DNA of 64,000 nucleotides from contig NZ_KK073874.1 in NCBI RefSeq assembly GCF_000585375.1, positions 8,095,913 to 8,159,912 of the forward strand, given 5' to 3'. Numbering within the stretch: position 1 is the first letter of the stretch; every line of letters begins with the position of its first letter. Shown piece by piece: positions 50,977 to 59,604 of the stretch. A program made the translations under genes and the position numbers. Origin of the DNA: Cryptosporangium arvum DSM 44712. GTDB taxonomy: Bacteria; Actinomycetota; Actinomycetes; Mycobacteriales; Cryptosporangiaceae. The notes below the pieces were generated by a model that saw only the letters and a list, made by a program, of their open reading frames with translations, made no database searches and was not told the DNA's origin.

Positions 50977-52476
50977 TCACACCGGCGTGAGCTCGGGAGC
51001 GACGCGCTGGGTGGGGATGGTGACCGGGCCCGCGAGCGCCACCAGGACGTCCTCGCGGGTGGGGACGGCGTCGGCATCGGGACGCCAGCCCGACGCCCGC
51101 GTGGCCTGGACGACCGCCATCACGTCGGGGTCGTTGAGCACCGCCGAGGGCACGACGAGCAGGTTCTGCATCCGCGTGTACGCCGACCACACCAGCGGGT
51201 CGCGCTGGGCCGCCCGCGCGAGCTCGGCGTGCGTCGTCGACCCGGCGTCGAGCGCGGCGGAGTCGCGGAACCACGGCGCGATCTCCGCGCCGATCGCGGC
51301 GTCCATGGCGAGCGTGCGCGCGGTCGCGTCGGCCGGGGCGAGGCCCGGGTTGGCGTCGACGGCCTGCACGAGCCGCACCGCCGAGAGCATCGCCAGCGTG
51401 ACGCCCCGGCCGTGCCCCGGCGACGTGGCGCACACCGCGTCGCCGACCGGCAGCAACCCGACGACGAGCGGTCTCCCGTCCTTGGTCAGCCGTTGGAGCC
51501 GGTTGTCGGCACTGGTCAGACGCGCGACCCGGGTCAGGCGCCGACTCGCGTCCGGATCGGTCCACTCCGCGAAGCCGGGGACGGCGGCGGCCGCCCGGTC
51601 GAACGCCCGGCCGTCGACGAGCGCGTCGAAGGCACGATCGTCGGCGGGCACCTCGAACGTCACCGCGAACACCCCGGCCTCGGCCGGCACCAGCCGGCTG
51701 GTGAAGCCCTCGTAGACCCCGCCGAGCACCGCGGGCGGTCCGGGTTCGCCGCCGCGCGTCTCGTAGAAGCGGGTGTGCGACGTGACCGCGCCCGGCGTCT
51801 CCTCGGCGGTCAGCGGTGGTCCGCCGGCCGCCAGCAGCCAACCGGGTACCGGCGAACGCCGGCCGGCCGCGTCCACGACGAGGTCGGCCGGGAGGAACTG
51901 CCCGCCGGCCAGCCGGACCGCGGTGACCCGCTGGTGCTCGCTCTTACCCAGCACCAGCCCCACCGCGGGCAGCCCGGAGAGCAGCGTGACGCCACGCTCG
52001 CCGAGGACCGCCCGGCGCAGCACCCACTCGAACACCGACCGCCGGGCCGCCAGCCCGACCAGCCGGGGGTCGTCCTCGACCGGACCGGTCAACGTGGAGG
52101 GTGCGTGCTGCGTCAGCCGGATCTCGGCGACCTCGGCGCGACGCAGCGCGGCCAGGACGTCGGGCGCCTCGGCCGCGAGCAGTTCCCGGCAGCGCGCCGG
52201 GAAGACGTGCGCGTGGGCTGCCTGCGGTGTGCTCGAACGCCACCACCAGCGGGCGTCGGCCAGGGCCGCGGGCGCCGCGATCGGCTCCTGCTCCACCACG
52301 ACGACGCGGTGACCGCGCCGCCCCAGCAGGAGGGCCGCGGTGAGGCCACCGATACCGGCACCCACGACGACGACGTTGAGCGGGGTCCGCGTATCCGGAA
52401 CGGGTGACCGGCGAACCGGGCCCGCCGATCGGGACTTCTGCCGTTTACGCACCTTGAACCAGGATCTCACTGCCAC
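50977..52476 (-). CDS. FAD-dependent oxidoreductase (monooxygenase-like)
   Basis: Encodes up to 499 residues. The FAD/NAD-binding motif VVVGAGIGGLTAALLLGRRG is near residue 36 and a later GD motif (PVGDAVCATSPGHGRG near 370) binds the pyrophosphate/ribityl part, as in geranylgeranyl-reductase and PHBH-like monooxygenases. The first 30 residues are basic and their start is uncertain: the GTG overlaps the previous gene by ten bases with no Shine-Dalgarno sequence. Substrate unknown. Transcribed directly after the nitrilase-like gene. Confidence 0.88.
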   Translation of the reverse strand: MAVRSWFKVRKRQKSRSAGPVRRSPVPDTRTPLNVVVVGAGIGGLTAALLLGRRGHRVVVVEQEPIAAPAALADARWWWRSSTPQAAHAHVFPARCRELLAAEAPDVLAALRRAEVAEIRLTQHAPSTLTGPVEDDPRLVGLAARRSVFEWVLRRAVLGERGVTLLSGLPAVGLVLGKSEHQRVTAVRLAGGQFLPADLVVDAAGRRSPVPGWLLAAGGPPLTAEETPGAVTSHTRFYETRGGEPGPPAVLGGVYEGFTSRLVPAEAGVFAVTFEVPADDRAFDALVDGRAFDRAAAAVPGFAEWTDPDASRRLTRVARLTSADNRLQRLTKDGRPLVVGLLPVGDAVCATSPGHGRGVTLAMLSAVRLVQAVDANPGLAPADATARTLAMDAAIGAEIAPWFRDSAALDAGSTTHAELARAAQRDPLVWSAYTRMQNLLVVPSAVLNDPDVMAVVQATRASGWRPDADAVPTREDVLVALAGPVTIPTQRVAPELTPV

Positions 52477-53276
52477 GCTGCGACCGGAACGCTTCCTGTA
52501 TCGGACGAGTCGCCGGAGACGCTCGTCGCGGTGCCTACCCGACCGATCATCGCGCGCCGGGCCAAACCGACGGACTCGGCGACGTCGACGTCGGCGATCG
52601 CCGCCCCGGCCGCGGTGCCCGTCGTGGCGAGCACGTCGCCACTCGGGTCGACGACCTTGGCGCTCGCGACGAAGCGGACGTCACCGAACGAGCCGGACTG
52701 GTTCGCGGACAGCCAGAGCAGCTGGTTCTCCACGGCGCGGGCCCGGTCGAACAGGTCGAACCGCCGGGTCCACCGGTCGCGACCGAGGTCGGGCGAGTGG
52801 TTGCCGCTGCTCGCCGGCCAGGCCGAGAGGCAGACGCCGATCTCCGCGCCGTCGGCGGCGAGTGCTCGTGCGGCTTCGGGGAAGGCCTTGTCGTATCCGA
52901 TCATCATCCCGATTCTGCCTACAGGAGTGTCGAAGGCACCAAACGGCTCACCCGTCACGTGGCGCCCCAGCACGCCGTCCCCGGTGACGCACACCGCACT
53001 GTTGTATCGAACCGCACCGCGCTCGCGGTAACCGGCGCACACCACCATGTCGCCGGCGAGGGCCGCGAGGCGGTGAATCTCGGGTCCGTCCGGGTCGAGT
53101 CCGGGCGGCGCGTCGCCGGAGTTCGCGGCATAACCCCCGAGGCAGGCGTCCGGCAGCGCCACCATCCGGACGCCACGCGCACGGCTCAACGCGAGGACGC
53201 GTCCGATTCGCGCGAAGCATTCCTCGAGGTCGCGGCCGAACGGCGCGGCCACCGCCGCGAATCGGGTGGTTCTCAT
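52467..53276 (-). CDS. Nitrilase-fold protein lacking the catalytic triad
   Basis: Encodes 269 residues from ATG with GGGGG five bases upstream. The carbon-nitrogen hydrolase fold is clear (VGRIGMMIGYDKAFPEAAR; GNHSPDLGRDRW; AVENQLLWLSAN). However, the triad is lost: the usual Glu is Asp (D43 in ALPDACLGGY), the Lys of the R-K-x-H-L region is absent (LGRHVTGEP, near 105), and the nucleophile Cys is Gly (G126, codon GGA). A catalytically inactive pseudo-nitrilase is likely. It overlaps the flavoprotein gene and is divergent from a TetR regulator. Confidence 0.88.
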   Translation of the reverse strand: MRTTRFAAVAAPFGRDLEECFARIGRVLALSRARGVRMVALPDACLGGYAANSGDAPPGLDPDGPEIHRLAALAGDMVVCAGYRERGAVRYNSAVCVTGDGVLGRHVTGEPFGAFDTPVGRIGMMIGYDKAFPEAARALAADGAEIGVCLSAWPASSGNHSPDLGRDRWTRRFDLFDRARAVENQLLWLSANQSGSFGDVRFVASAKVVDPSGDVLATTGTAAGAAIADVDVAESVGLARRAMIGRVGTATSVSGDSSDTGSVPVAAWQ

Positions 53277-53328
53277 CGCATCCCCCTGGTGGATCCGCTT
53301 TCGCCCCACCTAGTCCAGAGGTCGAGGA

Positions 53329-53357
53329 TTAACTCACGATGACAACCGGAATAAACT
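53329..53357 (+). promoter_or_regulatory. Promoter of the tetR gene at 53396
   Basis: TTAACT (53329-53334) and TAAACT (53352-53357) with 17-base spacing; start near 53364. An ATG at 53339 lies upstream of this start, which supports the downstream GTG as the real translation start. Confidence 0.6.
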
Positions 53358-53395
53358 CCTGTCGCCAGACCACCCCGAGCTGTGGGGGACAGCCT

Positions 53396-54019
53396 GTGAC
53401 CACCACTCCGACCGCCAGGACCCCCGCACCACGGGGCCGGCCCCGCGACCCCGCGCTGGAGGACCGCGTCTTCCGCGCCGCGATCGACCTGTTCGGCCAG
53501 AAAGGCTGGGCGGGGTTCACGATCGACGGCGTCGCCCGCGCCGCCGGCGTCGGCAAGGCGTCGCTCTATCTGCGTTGGGAGAGCAAACAGCAACTGTTGT
53601 TCGACGCGCTGGCGGCCCGGGCATCGGTGGACGTCTCGATCGACACCGGCGACATCCGCTCCGACCTGCGCCATCTCGGCTCCCAGCTGCTCAACATGTT
53701 CTGGGCCGACGGCGGGGTCACGTACATGCGCCTGGTCGTCGAGGGTGCCGTGCACGAGGAGTTCGCCGAGCACCGCGACCGGCTGACGCACCCGACGATG
53801 CTGGCCGCCCGCCAGATCGTCCGGCGGGCGACGGCCCGGGGCGAACTGCCCGCCGGGACGTCACCCGCGCTGGTGCTCGACGCGATCCTCGGCGCGACCC
53901 TGGTGCACGTCGCGGTCACCCCCGCGGAGTTGCGTGACGTGGCGCGGGAGCAGAGCGAGAAGTACCTCGACCAGCTCGTCGACCTGGTGATCGCCGGGGC
54001 ACGCGGGACGGCCGGTTAG
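53396..54019 (+). CDS. TetR-family regulator
   Basis: Encodes 207 residues from GTG with GGGGGA six bases upstream. Helix-turn-helix: AIDLFGQKGWAGFTIDGVAR then AAGVGKASLYLRWESKQQLL, residues 30-70; the C-terminal part matches the TetR_C_11 type (VRRATARGELPAGTSP near 145). Divergent from the pseudo-nitrilase/flavoprotein pair, which it may control. Its stop overlaps the convergent thioesterase by four bases. Confidence 0.9.
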   Translation: MTTTPTARTPAPRGRPRDPALEDRVFRAAIDLFGQKGWAGFTIDGVARAAGVGKASLYLRWESKQQLLFDALAARASVDVSIDTGDIRSDLRHLGSQLLNMFWADGGVTYMRLVVEGAVHEEFAEHRDRLTHPTMLAARQIVRRATARGELPAGTSPALVLDAILGATLVHVAVTPAELRDVAREQSEKYLDQLVDLVIAGARGTAG

Positions 54020-54549
54020 CCGCGGGCGTCGCGCGGAGGGGCACCGTCCGGTTCCGGCGGGCCGTAGCGGCCGGCCCGTCCGTCCGCCGGGAGGAGTACT
54101 TGCGTGCAGCGACTCGTGGCCAGCAGGACATCGTCGGCGTCGTGCAGTTCGGCCGCGCAGAACACCACGCGACGCGTCCGCCGGATCACCTCGCCGGTGG
54201 CACGCAGCAGGCCGGGACGGGAGCTGCGCAGGAACTCCACCCGCAGGTCCGCGGTGAGGAAGGCCTGGTCGTTGTCGAGCACGGTCCAGCACGCGCCGCC
54301 CATCGCGGCGTCGAGCAGCGCGGTGACGAGCCCGCCCTGCACGATCGGCCCGCCCGCGGACGGGAAACAGTAGTCGGGCGTGGCGTCCCACTCGACCGTG
54401 CTGCTGCCGGGCTCCCAGCCGGACTGCCGGTAGCCGAGCGTCCGCCACAGGTGTGGGCCTTCGCCGTCCACGTCCGCCCAGAGGTCGGGGTCGGTGAACC
54501 GCTCCCCGGCGGTGATACCGCGCCCGGACACCAGCTGTTCGTCGGTCAT
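54016..54549 (-). CDS. PaaI-type thioesterase (hot-dog fold)
   Basis: Encodes 177 residues. The hot-dog 4HBT core is visible: IVQGGLVTALLDAAMGGACW near residue 68 (catalytic Asp/Gly region) and LTADLRVEFLRSSRPGLL near 98. It likely hydrolyses acyl-CoA thioesters; substrate unknown. ATG directly follows the pucR stop (TAG-ATG), so translation is coupled. The last 25 residues are Pro/Arg-rich. Confidence 0.85.
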   Translation of the reverse strand: MTDEQLVSGRGITAGERFTDPDLWADVDGEGPHLWRTLGYRQSGWEPGSSTVEWDATPDYCFPSAGGPIVQGGLVTALLDAAMGGACWTVLDNDQAFLTADLRVEFLRSSRPGLLRATGEVIRRTRRVVFCAAELHDADDVLLATSRCTQVLLPADGRAGRYGPPEPDGAPPRDARG

Positions 54550-55701
54550 CTATTCCTCCGTCGAGCGTAACGTCGCGGCGATCCGCGAGCCGAGGTCGAG
54601 CACGAACCGGTCCCAGCTCCGGCGCGGGTCGCGTCCGGTCAACTCACGCACCCGCCGTAGGCGGTACCGCAGACTCTGCGGGTGCAACCCCACCCGGGCC
54701 GCCGCGGTGGTCGCCGAGCCGGCGGCCAGGAACGCCTCGAGCCCCTCGCGGACGTGTTCCTGGCCCGGGTCGAGCAGCGCGCCCAGCAACCGGCGCGCGA
54801 CGAGCCCCGGCGCTGCCGGTGGGCGCCCGGCCAGCACCGCGAGCGCGTAGCCGTCGGACTCGCCGAGCAGCGGGCCGCTCTCGTACGCGTCCGGTGGCGC
54901 GAGGTCGAGCGCGAGGACGGCCAGGCGGTAGGCGTCCACGAGCGTGTCCGGCCGGGGCGGGCGGATCGCGCATCCGCGGCCGTTCAGCTCGGTGAGCGCG
55001 GCGCGGATCGTGTCCTCGTCGCGCGCCGGGAACAGCAGCACGACCCGGCGCCCGTGCACGGTGACGAGCGCACCGGCACCCAGTGCCGCACCGAGTTCCT
55101 CGGCCGGCGGCACCCCGTCCGGCTCGACGACGAGCAGGCAGGCCGGGTTCGGCAGGGCGACGCCGAGGGCGCGGGAGCGGTCGGCGGCCGCACCGGGGTG
55201 CGCCTGGCGTCCGGCCAGCAGGTCGTCGAGGAATTCGCGCACCGCGCGGGCGCGGTCGGCGGTCAGCCGCTCCGCGGAGACGCTGTAGCCCTCGTAGATC
55301 GCCTCGCTCAGCTGATCGAAGCTGCTCAGCCAGAGCCGCGCGAACGCGATCGTGTCGGCCACCGTCAACGCGGGCTCGACCAGTTCGACGATCTGGTCGA
55401 TCGCGGTGTTCGCGGCGACCCGGTAGGCCCGCAGCACGCTCGGCAGCGGCCGCCCGTCCGCGGCCCGCGCGGCCCCGATGCCGCGTACCCGGAGCAGGTC
55501 GTCCGGGCTCAGCTCGACCCGGTCCACCCACAGGTCGAGAACCCGGCGCAGCAACCAGAGCGCGATCGCGCGCACCTCGGCGAGCTGGCGGGCGTCCAGC
55601 GCCCGGTAGGCCGGGATCTCCGCGACGATCCGCTCGAGGACCAGGTCACCGATCTTGTCCTCGGCCGCGAGAACGGCGCCGCGAACACCCGCCCGTTCCA
55701 T
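54550..55701 (-). CDS. PucR-family transcriptional regulator
   Basis: Encodes 383 residues. A helical N-terminal sensor domain (DLVLERIVAEIPAYRALDAR near 20; LPSVLRAYRVAANTAIDQIV near 88), a central GGDEF-like CdaR region, and the C-terminal PucR helix-turn-helix (AFLAAGSATTAAARVGLHPQ then SLRYRLRRVRELTGRD near 335-370). PucR proteins control purine/allantoin and nitrogen or amino-acid use. Start ATG at 55701 is preferred; a GTG three codons upstream is possible. Follows the permease/amidohydrolase pair by three genes. Confidence 0.9.
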   Translation of the reverse strand: MERAGVRGAVLAAEDKIGDLVLERIVAEIPAYRALDARQLAEVRAIALWLLRRVLDLWVDRVELSPDDLLRVRGIGAARAADGRPLPSVLRAYRVAANTAIDQIVELVEPALTVADTIAFARLWLSSFDQLSEAIYEGYSVSAERLTADRARAVREFLDDLLAGRQAHPGAAADRSRALGVALPNPACLLVVEPDGVPPAEELGAALGAGALVTVHGRRVVLLFPARDEDTIRAALTELNGRGCAIRPPRPDTLVDAYRLAVLALDLAPPDAYESGPLLGESDGYALAVLAGRPPAAPGLVARRLLGALLDPGQEHVREGLEAFLAAGSATTAAARVGLHPQSLRYRLRRVRELTGRDPRRSWDRFVLDLGSRIAATLRSTEE

Positions 55702-55744
55702 GTTGCCCACCCCAGCAGCTTTGGCACCGGGTGACAAGCAATTC

Positions 55745-56170
55745 TTATGCGGCCGCGGCCGGTGTCAGCACGGTCAGGTCGTCCACCAGCGTCGAGCACT
55801 CGGCGAGCAGGGTCCTGGGCACCCGGATCGTCTGCTGGTGGCCCGGGCGGCCCACCTGGCTACCCAGGTGCACGGCCAGCCAGTCGAGGACGACGACCAG
55901 GTGACCGCGCAGGTCGACGAGCAGGGAGTCCAGCTCGGCCAGCTCGTCGACGAGCACCGCGCGGCTCGTCCACCGACCGGGGTTGGTGGACGAGCCGGCG
56001 AGCCAGGCGCTGGCGCGCTGACCGGCGTCGGCGGCGCCCGTGACCGTACGGGTCTCGGGCGGGACCGCCGCCGTGATCCGGAGCAGGCTGTAGGCCGCGC
56101 GGGCGGTCAGCGCCTGCCGGGTCTCGTGCTGACGCAGCAGCTCGTCGAGGCTTTCGTAGGTGTTCGACAC
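55745..56170 (-). CDS. Hypothetical protein
   Basis: Encodes 141 residues from GTG with no visible Shine-Dalgarno sequence. Mostly helical and soluble (MSNTYESLDELLRQHETRQ; SRAVLVDELAELDSLLVDLR); Leu/Ala-rich and without cysteine in conserved pairs or membrane spans. I recognise no family. Codon usage and spacing (59 bases after mhuD, 43 before pucR) suit a real gene in the minus-strand run. Confidence 0.6.
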   Translation of the reverse strand: MSNTYESLDELLRQHETRQALTARAAYSLLRITAAVPPETRTVTGAADAGQRASAWLAGSSTNPGRWTSRAVLVDELAELDSLLVDLRGHLVVVLDWLAVHLGSQVGRPGHQQTIRVPRTLLAECSTLVDDLTVLTPAAAA

Positions 56171-56229
56171 ATTTGTTCAGTCGACCACCCACCCGGCCGC
56201 TGAAGGCCGGCACCCGACTCGCTACCTGA

Positions 56230-56538
56230 TTACGCCTGGGGGTCCGCGGACTGGATGACCTCGAACTCGAGCAGGGACGAGCCGGACGCGACCGGGCGGG
56301 CCCGTTCACCGGAGTGCGCCTCCATGGCCGGGCCGTTCACCCACGCCTGGAAGTGCTCCTCGCTCTCCCACCGGGTGTAGACGAAGTAGCGGGTCTCGCC
56401 CTTCACCGGACGGAGCAGCTCGAACCCCAGGAAACCGGGTGAACCCTCGACCGCGCCGTGCCGTGCGCCGAAGCGCTTCTCCAGCTCGGGGCCTGCGCCC
56501 TCGGGAACCTCGATCGCGTTGATCTTCACGACAGCCAT
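56230..56538 (-). CDS. mhuD: Heme-degrading monooxygenase, MhuD-like
   Basis: Encodes 102 residues starting MAVVKINAIEVPEGAGPEL. From memory it matches Mycobacterium tuberculosis MhuD closely, including the Asn at position 7, the Trp of FQAWVNGP and the His of EAHSGE that bind heme in that family. MhuD-type enzymes open heme and release iron without carbon monoxide. It lies 10 bases after the permease gene. The upstream extension of the open frame is not supported. Confidence 0.92.
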   Translation of the reverse strand: MAVVKINAIEVPEGAGPELEKRFGARHGAVEGSPGFLGFELLRPVKGETRYFVYTRWESEEHFQAWVNGPAMEAHSGERARPVASGSSLLEFEVIQSADPQA

Positions 56539-56548
56539 GTTCGGGAGC

Positions 56549-58234
56549 CTAACTCGGCGCCTCGGTCGGGCTCTTCTCGTCGGCCGGGACCGCGCGGGGA
56601 GCCGGGATCGCGTCGGCGGCCGGGACCACCGTCGCGGCCGGCTGCTCGCCCGGGAGCACAGCGGCACCGCCGCCGTGCTGACGGTCCAGCTCGATCTCCT
56701 CGGCGTCGCGGACGCGGGGTTCCGGACGCGTCGCGGCGAACGCCGCACACACGACCGCGACGAACGCGTAGCCCAGTGCGACCGGCCCGTTCATGTTCCA
56801 GCCGACTTCCGGCGCGTGGATCAGCCCGATGAACGAGAGCACGGCGCCGACCGCGGCCACGACCGTGGCCCCGACGAACTTCTTGTCGATCAGGAACACC
56901 ACGAGCGCACCCAGGACCATCCCGGCGAGCACCGCGCCCTGGCCCAGCGTGTTCAGGCCGCCGTAGACGACGCCCGCGTTCGCCAGCGCGTCCTCGCCCA
57001 CCGCGGCGGCCGACGTGCCCGCCGCGGCCAGCGCGTTGTCCATCTGCCCTGCCGCCCAGGACGCGATGTTCGGGATGAGCGCGGCCACGACCGCCGCCGC
57101 GTGCGCGCGTGGCGTCGCCTGGAACGCCTGGGCTCCGATCAGCAGCCCGATGTAGAGCAGGATCGGGACGATCGCCGCGGTCGGCAGGATCGCGCCGAGC
57201 AGCGAGAACATGCCCAGGAAGCACAGGATCGCGATGACGACGCCGGTCGCCAGCGAGTAACCGGCCCGGCCTCCCGCGGCCTTCCACCCCGGATGCCCGA
57301 CGTACACGGCCGGCGGGAACGGCGAGCCGAGCGCGGCCCCGATCACCGCACCGGCGCCGTCTGCCAGCAGGACGCTGCGCAGGTTGTAGTGGTCACCGGC
57401 GGTGGCGGCGCTCTCGACGTTCGTCATGCCCTCGGTGAAGTTGTAGACGCCGAGCGGGATCGCGGTCGCGAGCAACGGCCCGACTTCACGCAGCCCGTCG
57501 AACAACGCTCCGAAGTGGAAGTTGGGGACCGCGAACGCGATGTCCTTCGCGGCGGCGCTCACGTCCGGGACGCTCATCGCGCCGCCGATCCAGCCGATGG
57601 CGGTGCCCAGCACCAGCGCGGCCAGGCCGATCGGGACGTTGCCGGGCAGCTTGAGGTCGGTGAACAAGCCGACGAGCAGCAGCGCGAACACCGGCAGCGC
57701 GATCCACGCCTGCGCCCACATCTGCCCGGCCGGCCGCATCGAGATGAACGTGATGCTGATCCCGGCCAGCGTGCCGAGCATCGCCGCGCGCGGCGTCCAC
57801 CGGCGGATGTACGGACCGACGAACGCGCCGATCAGCACGATGATCCCGATGATGAACGCCCAGGCCAGGCCGGCCTCCCAGGCCCGGACCGGGTCCTTGG
57901 TCTCCAGGTAGATCGGCAGCATGATCAGGAACACCACGATGAACATGTGCGGGACGCTCGGCCCGTACGGCATCGCGGTGACGTCGCTGCGGTTCTCGCG
58001 CGCGGCCAGGCGCCGTGCGAGGTAGCTGTAGTACGCGTTGCCGACGACGAGCGCGATGCCCAGCGCCGGCAGGATCGAGCCGAAGACGTCGTCCTTGGGG
58101 ATGTGCACGACGAGCAGGCACAGGCCCGACAGCGTCAGGACGTTGACCAGGACGTTGATGCCCAGGCCGAAGAACGCGTTGGTGTCGCCCCGGACCCAGA
58201 GCGGAAGGTCGGGGTTCGATCGCAGCTTGATCAT
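56549..58234 (-). CDS. NCS2/xanthine-uracil-type permease
   Basis: Encodes 561 residues with about twelve to thirteen membrane segments and a Pro/Ala-rich, charged tail. Features: NPDLPLWVRGDTNAFFGLGI at the start, SDVTAMPYGPSVPHM near 80, NFTEGMTNVESAATAGDHYN near 270 with the conserved acidic/Asn pattern of nucleobase-cation symporters (AzgA/NCS2-like), and SPFPPAVYVGHPGWK. Substrate is not readable, but a ureide or nucleobase fits the adjacent amidohydrolase. ATG chosen six bases after GGGGAG; an ATG two codons earlier would overlap the previous stop. Confidence 0.8.
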   Translation of the reverse strand: MIKLRSNPDLPLWVRGDTNAFFGLGINVLVNVLTLSGLCLLVVHIPKDDVFGSILPALGIALVVGNAYYSYLARRLAARENRSDVTAMPYGPSVPHMFIVVFLIMLPIYLETKDPVRAWEAGLAWAFIIGIIVLIGAFVGPYIRRWTPRAAMLGTLAGISITFISMRPAGQMWAQAWIALPVFALLLVGLFTDLKLPGNVPIGLAALVLGTAIGWIGGAMSVPDVSAAAKDIAFAVPNFHFGALFDGLREVGPLLATAIPLGVYNFTEGMTNVESAATAGDHYNLRSVLLADGAGAVIGAALGSPFPPAVYVGHPGWKAAGGRAGYSLATGVVIAILCFLGMFSLLGAILPTAAIVPILLYIGLLIGAQAFQATPRAHAAAVVAALIPNIASWAAGQMDNALAAAGTSAAAVGEDALANAGVVYGGLNTLGQGAVLAGMVLGALVVFLIDKKFVGATVVAAVGAVLSFIGLIHAPEVGWNMNGPVALGYAFVAVVCAAFAATRPEPRVRDAEEIELDRQHGGGAAVLPGEQPAATVVPAADAIPAPRAVPADEKSPTEAPS

Positions 58235-58236
58235 CG

Positions 58237-58917
58237 TCATCTCCCCAGTGCGTCGAGCACGGCGGCGGACGGAGCGACCCAGCCGAAGATCCCGCCCTGG
58301 GCGGCGATCATGTCGAGGGCGACCCGGTGGAACTCGGGGAAGTACGAGCCGACGCAGTCGGCGAGGACCAGGCACTCGTAGCCCCGGTCGTTCGCCTCCC
58401 GGACCGTGGTGTGCACGCAGACCTCGGTGGTCACACCGGCCACGATCAGGCTGGTGATCTGCTGCTCCCGCAGGAGCTCGCCGAAGTTCGTGGCGTAGAA
58501 CGCGCCCTTGCCGGGTTTGTCGACGACGGGCTCACCGGGGAGCGGCTTGAGCTCGTCGACGATGTCCTGCCCTTCCTCGCCGACGACGAGGATCCGCCCT
58601 TTCGGCCCCTCGTCGCCGATACGCAGCGTCGGGCTCCCGCGGTCGCGTTTGGCCGGGGGGAGGTCCGAGAGGTCGGGCCGGTGCCCCTCGCGCGTGTGGA
58701 CGATCAGGATCCCGGCCGCGCGGAACGCGGCCAGGACGGCGGCGGTCGGCTCGATCGTCGAGCGCAGCAGGCCGACGTCGTTGCCGAGCGTCTCGCCGAA
58801 GCCGCCGGGCTCCATGAAATCGCGCTGCATGTCGATGACGACGAGCGCGGTGGTGGCCGGGTCGAAGGTGTACGGGTAGGGGCGAGCGTCCACGGTCAGA
58901 ACCGCGGTGGTTGGCAT
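58237..58917 (-). CDS. Isochorismatase-fold amidohydrolase, biuret-hydrolase-like
   Basis: Encodes 226 residues. The cysteine-hydrolase triad is complete: D29 in [10 protein letters not shown]134 in VDKPGKGAF and C167 in TTEVCVHTT. Segments such as [19 protein letters not shown] and [16 protein letters not shown] strongly recall Rhizobium biuret hydrolase (BiuH), and the Gln equivalent to the biuret-binding Gln is present (Q207 in AAQGGIFG). It would convert biuret or a related ureide to allophanate/carbamate and ammonia. First gene of a minus-strand run with a permease next to it. Confidence 0.88.
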   Translation of the reverse strand: MPTTAVLTVDARPYPYTFDPATTALVVIDMQRDFMEPGGFGETLGNDVGLLRSTIEPTAAVLAAFRAAGILIVHTREGHRPDLSDLPPAKRDRGSPTLRIGDEGPKGRILVVGEEGQDIVDELKPLPGEPVVDKPGKGAFYATNFGELLREQQITSLIVAGVTTEVCVHTTVREANDRGYECLVLADCVGSYFPEFHRVALDMIAAQGGIFGWVAPSAAVLDALGR

Positions 58918-59244
58918 ACAGCCGATTGTCGGGCGAGTTCTTTCCGGAAACGCTCCTCGGTGTTACGTCTCGATGACGCCGGGTCAAGGGCTCAACTGAC
59001 CCTCCGAACGGTCGACGCGTACAAACCGGAGGGTCATACCTGCCTGACCGGATCGGCAGACCCCCTCCGGGCCAGCACTGGACCTGGGCGCTACCGGCTG
59101 ACGGGCGGCTCGCGCGGCCTTCTCATGGAAGGCGAGGAGTGTTCGCCCGCGAACGTTCCGGGCGTTCCCGCCACGATCACGGGCTCAGCAGCCGACCGCG
59201 ACCCTGGTTGTGCACGCTTCCGACTACCGGGAAGGACCGGGACG
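58918..59244. other. Intergenic region, nothing recognised
   Basis: About 330 bases between the amidohydrolase (minus) and a small plus-strand frame. No gene, tRNA or palindrome of note. It should contain the promoter of the amidohydrolase-permease run; no convincing -10/-35 pair was found on the minus strand. Confidence 0.4.
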
Positions 59245-59385
59245 ATGACCATCTCGCTGGAGTTGCTGACCGACCGCCGCTGCCCCTTCGACCGCCCCGA
59301 GGGTGCGGCCTGCCCCGGTTCGAGCAGCTGCGTCGGACGCGCCACCTTCGTCGAGAACGACCCGGTTCCTCCGGCCGCGGTCTGA
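59245..59385 (+). CDS. Possible 46-residue cysteine-containing peptide
   Basis: ATG with AAGGA eight bases upstream opens a 46-codon frame: MTISLELLTDRRCPFDRPEG, then AACPGSSSCVGRATFVENDP and a short tail. Three cysteines occur within fifteen residues (positions 13, 23, 29), giving a compact CPFD...CPGSSSC pattern. No signal peptide or named family. It could be a small metal-binding protein or a peptide precursor; no modifying enzyme is adjacent. Confidence 0.4.
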   Translation: MTISLELLTDRRCPFDRPEGAACPGSSSCVGRATFVENDPVPPAAV

Positions 59386-59604
59386 CCCTCGCACCGCTCC
59401 GCTGTCGTGATGCGACAGTGCAGCTCAGCCGGTCGTTCGGCGGCAGTGTCGGCCTTCCGACTCCCCCGCCGGTACCAGCCACTTGTCCGGTTACGCCGCC
59501 CTGGGCCCCGTGATAACTTTCTCCGGATTCATGGTCCAGTCACAGGCGCCGGCCGCCGCCGATATCGACGCTCTTCTCTCACCCTCCGAGTGGAGGAACT
59601 CCCC

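Noticed and set aside
53339-53395. ATG at 53339 as the start of the TetR gene
   Set aside because: It lies upstream of the predicted transcription start, and the GTG at 53396 has a better ribosome site and the normal family N-terminus.
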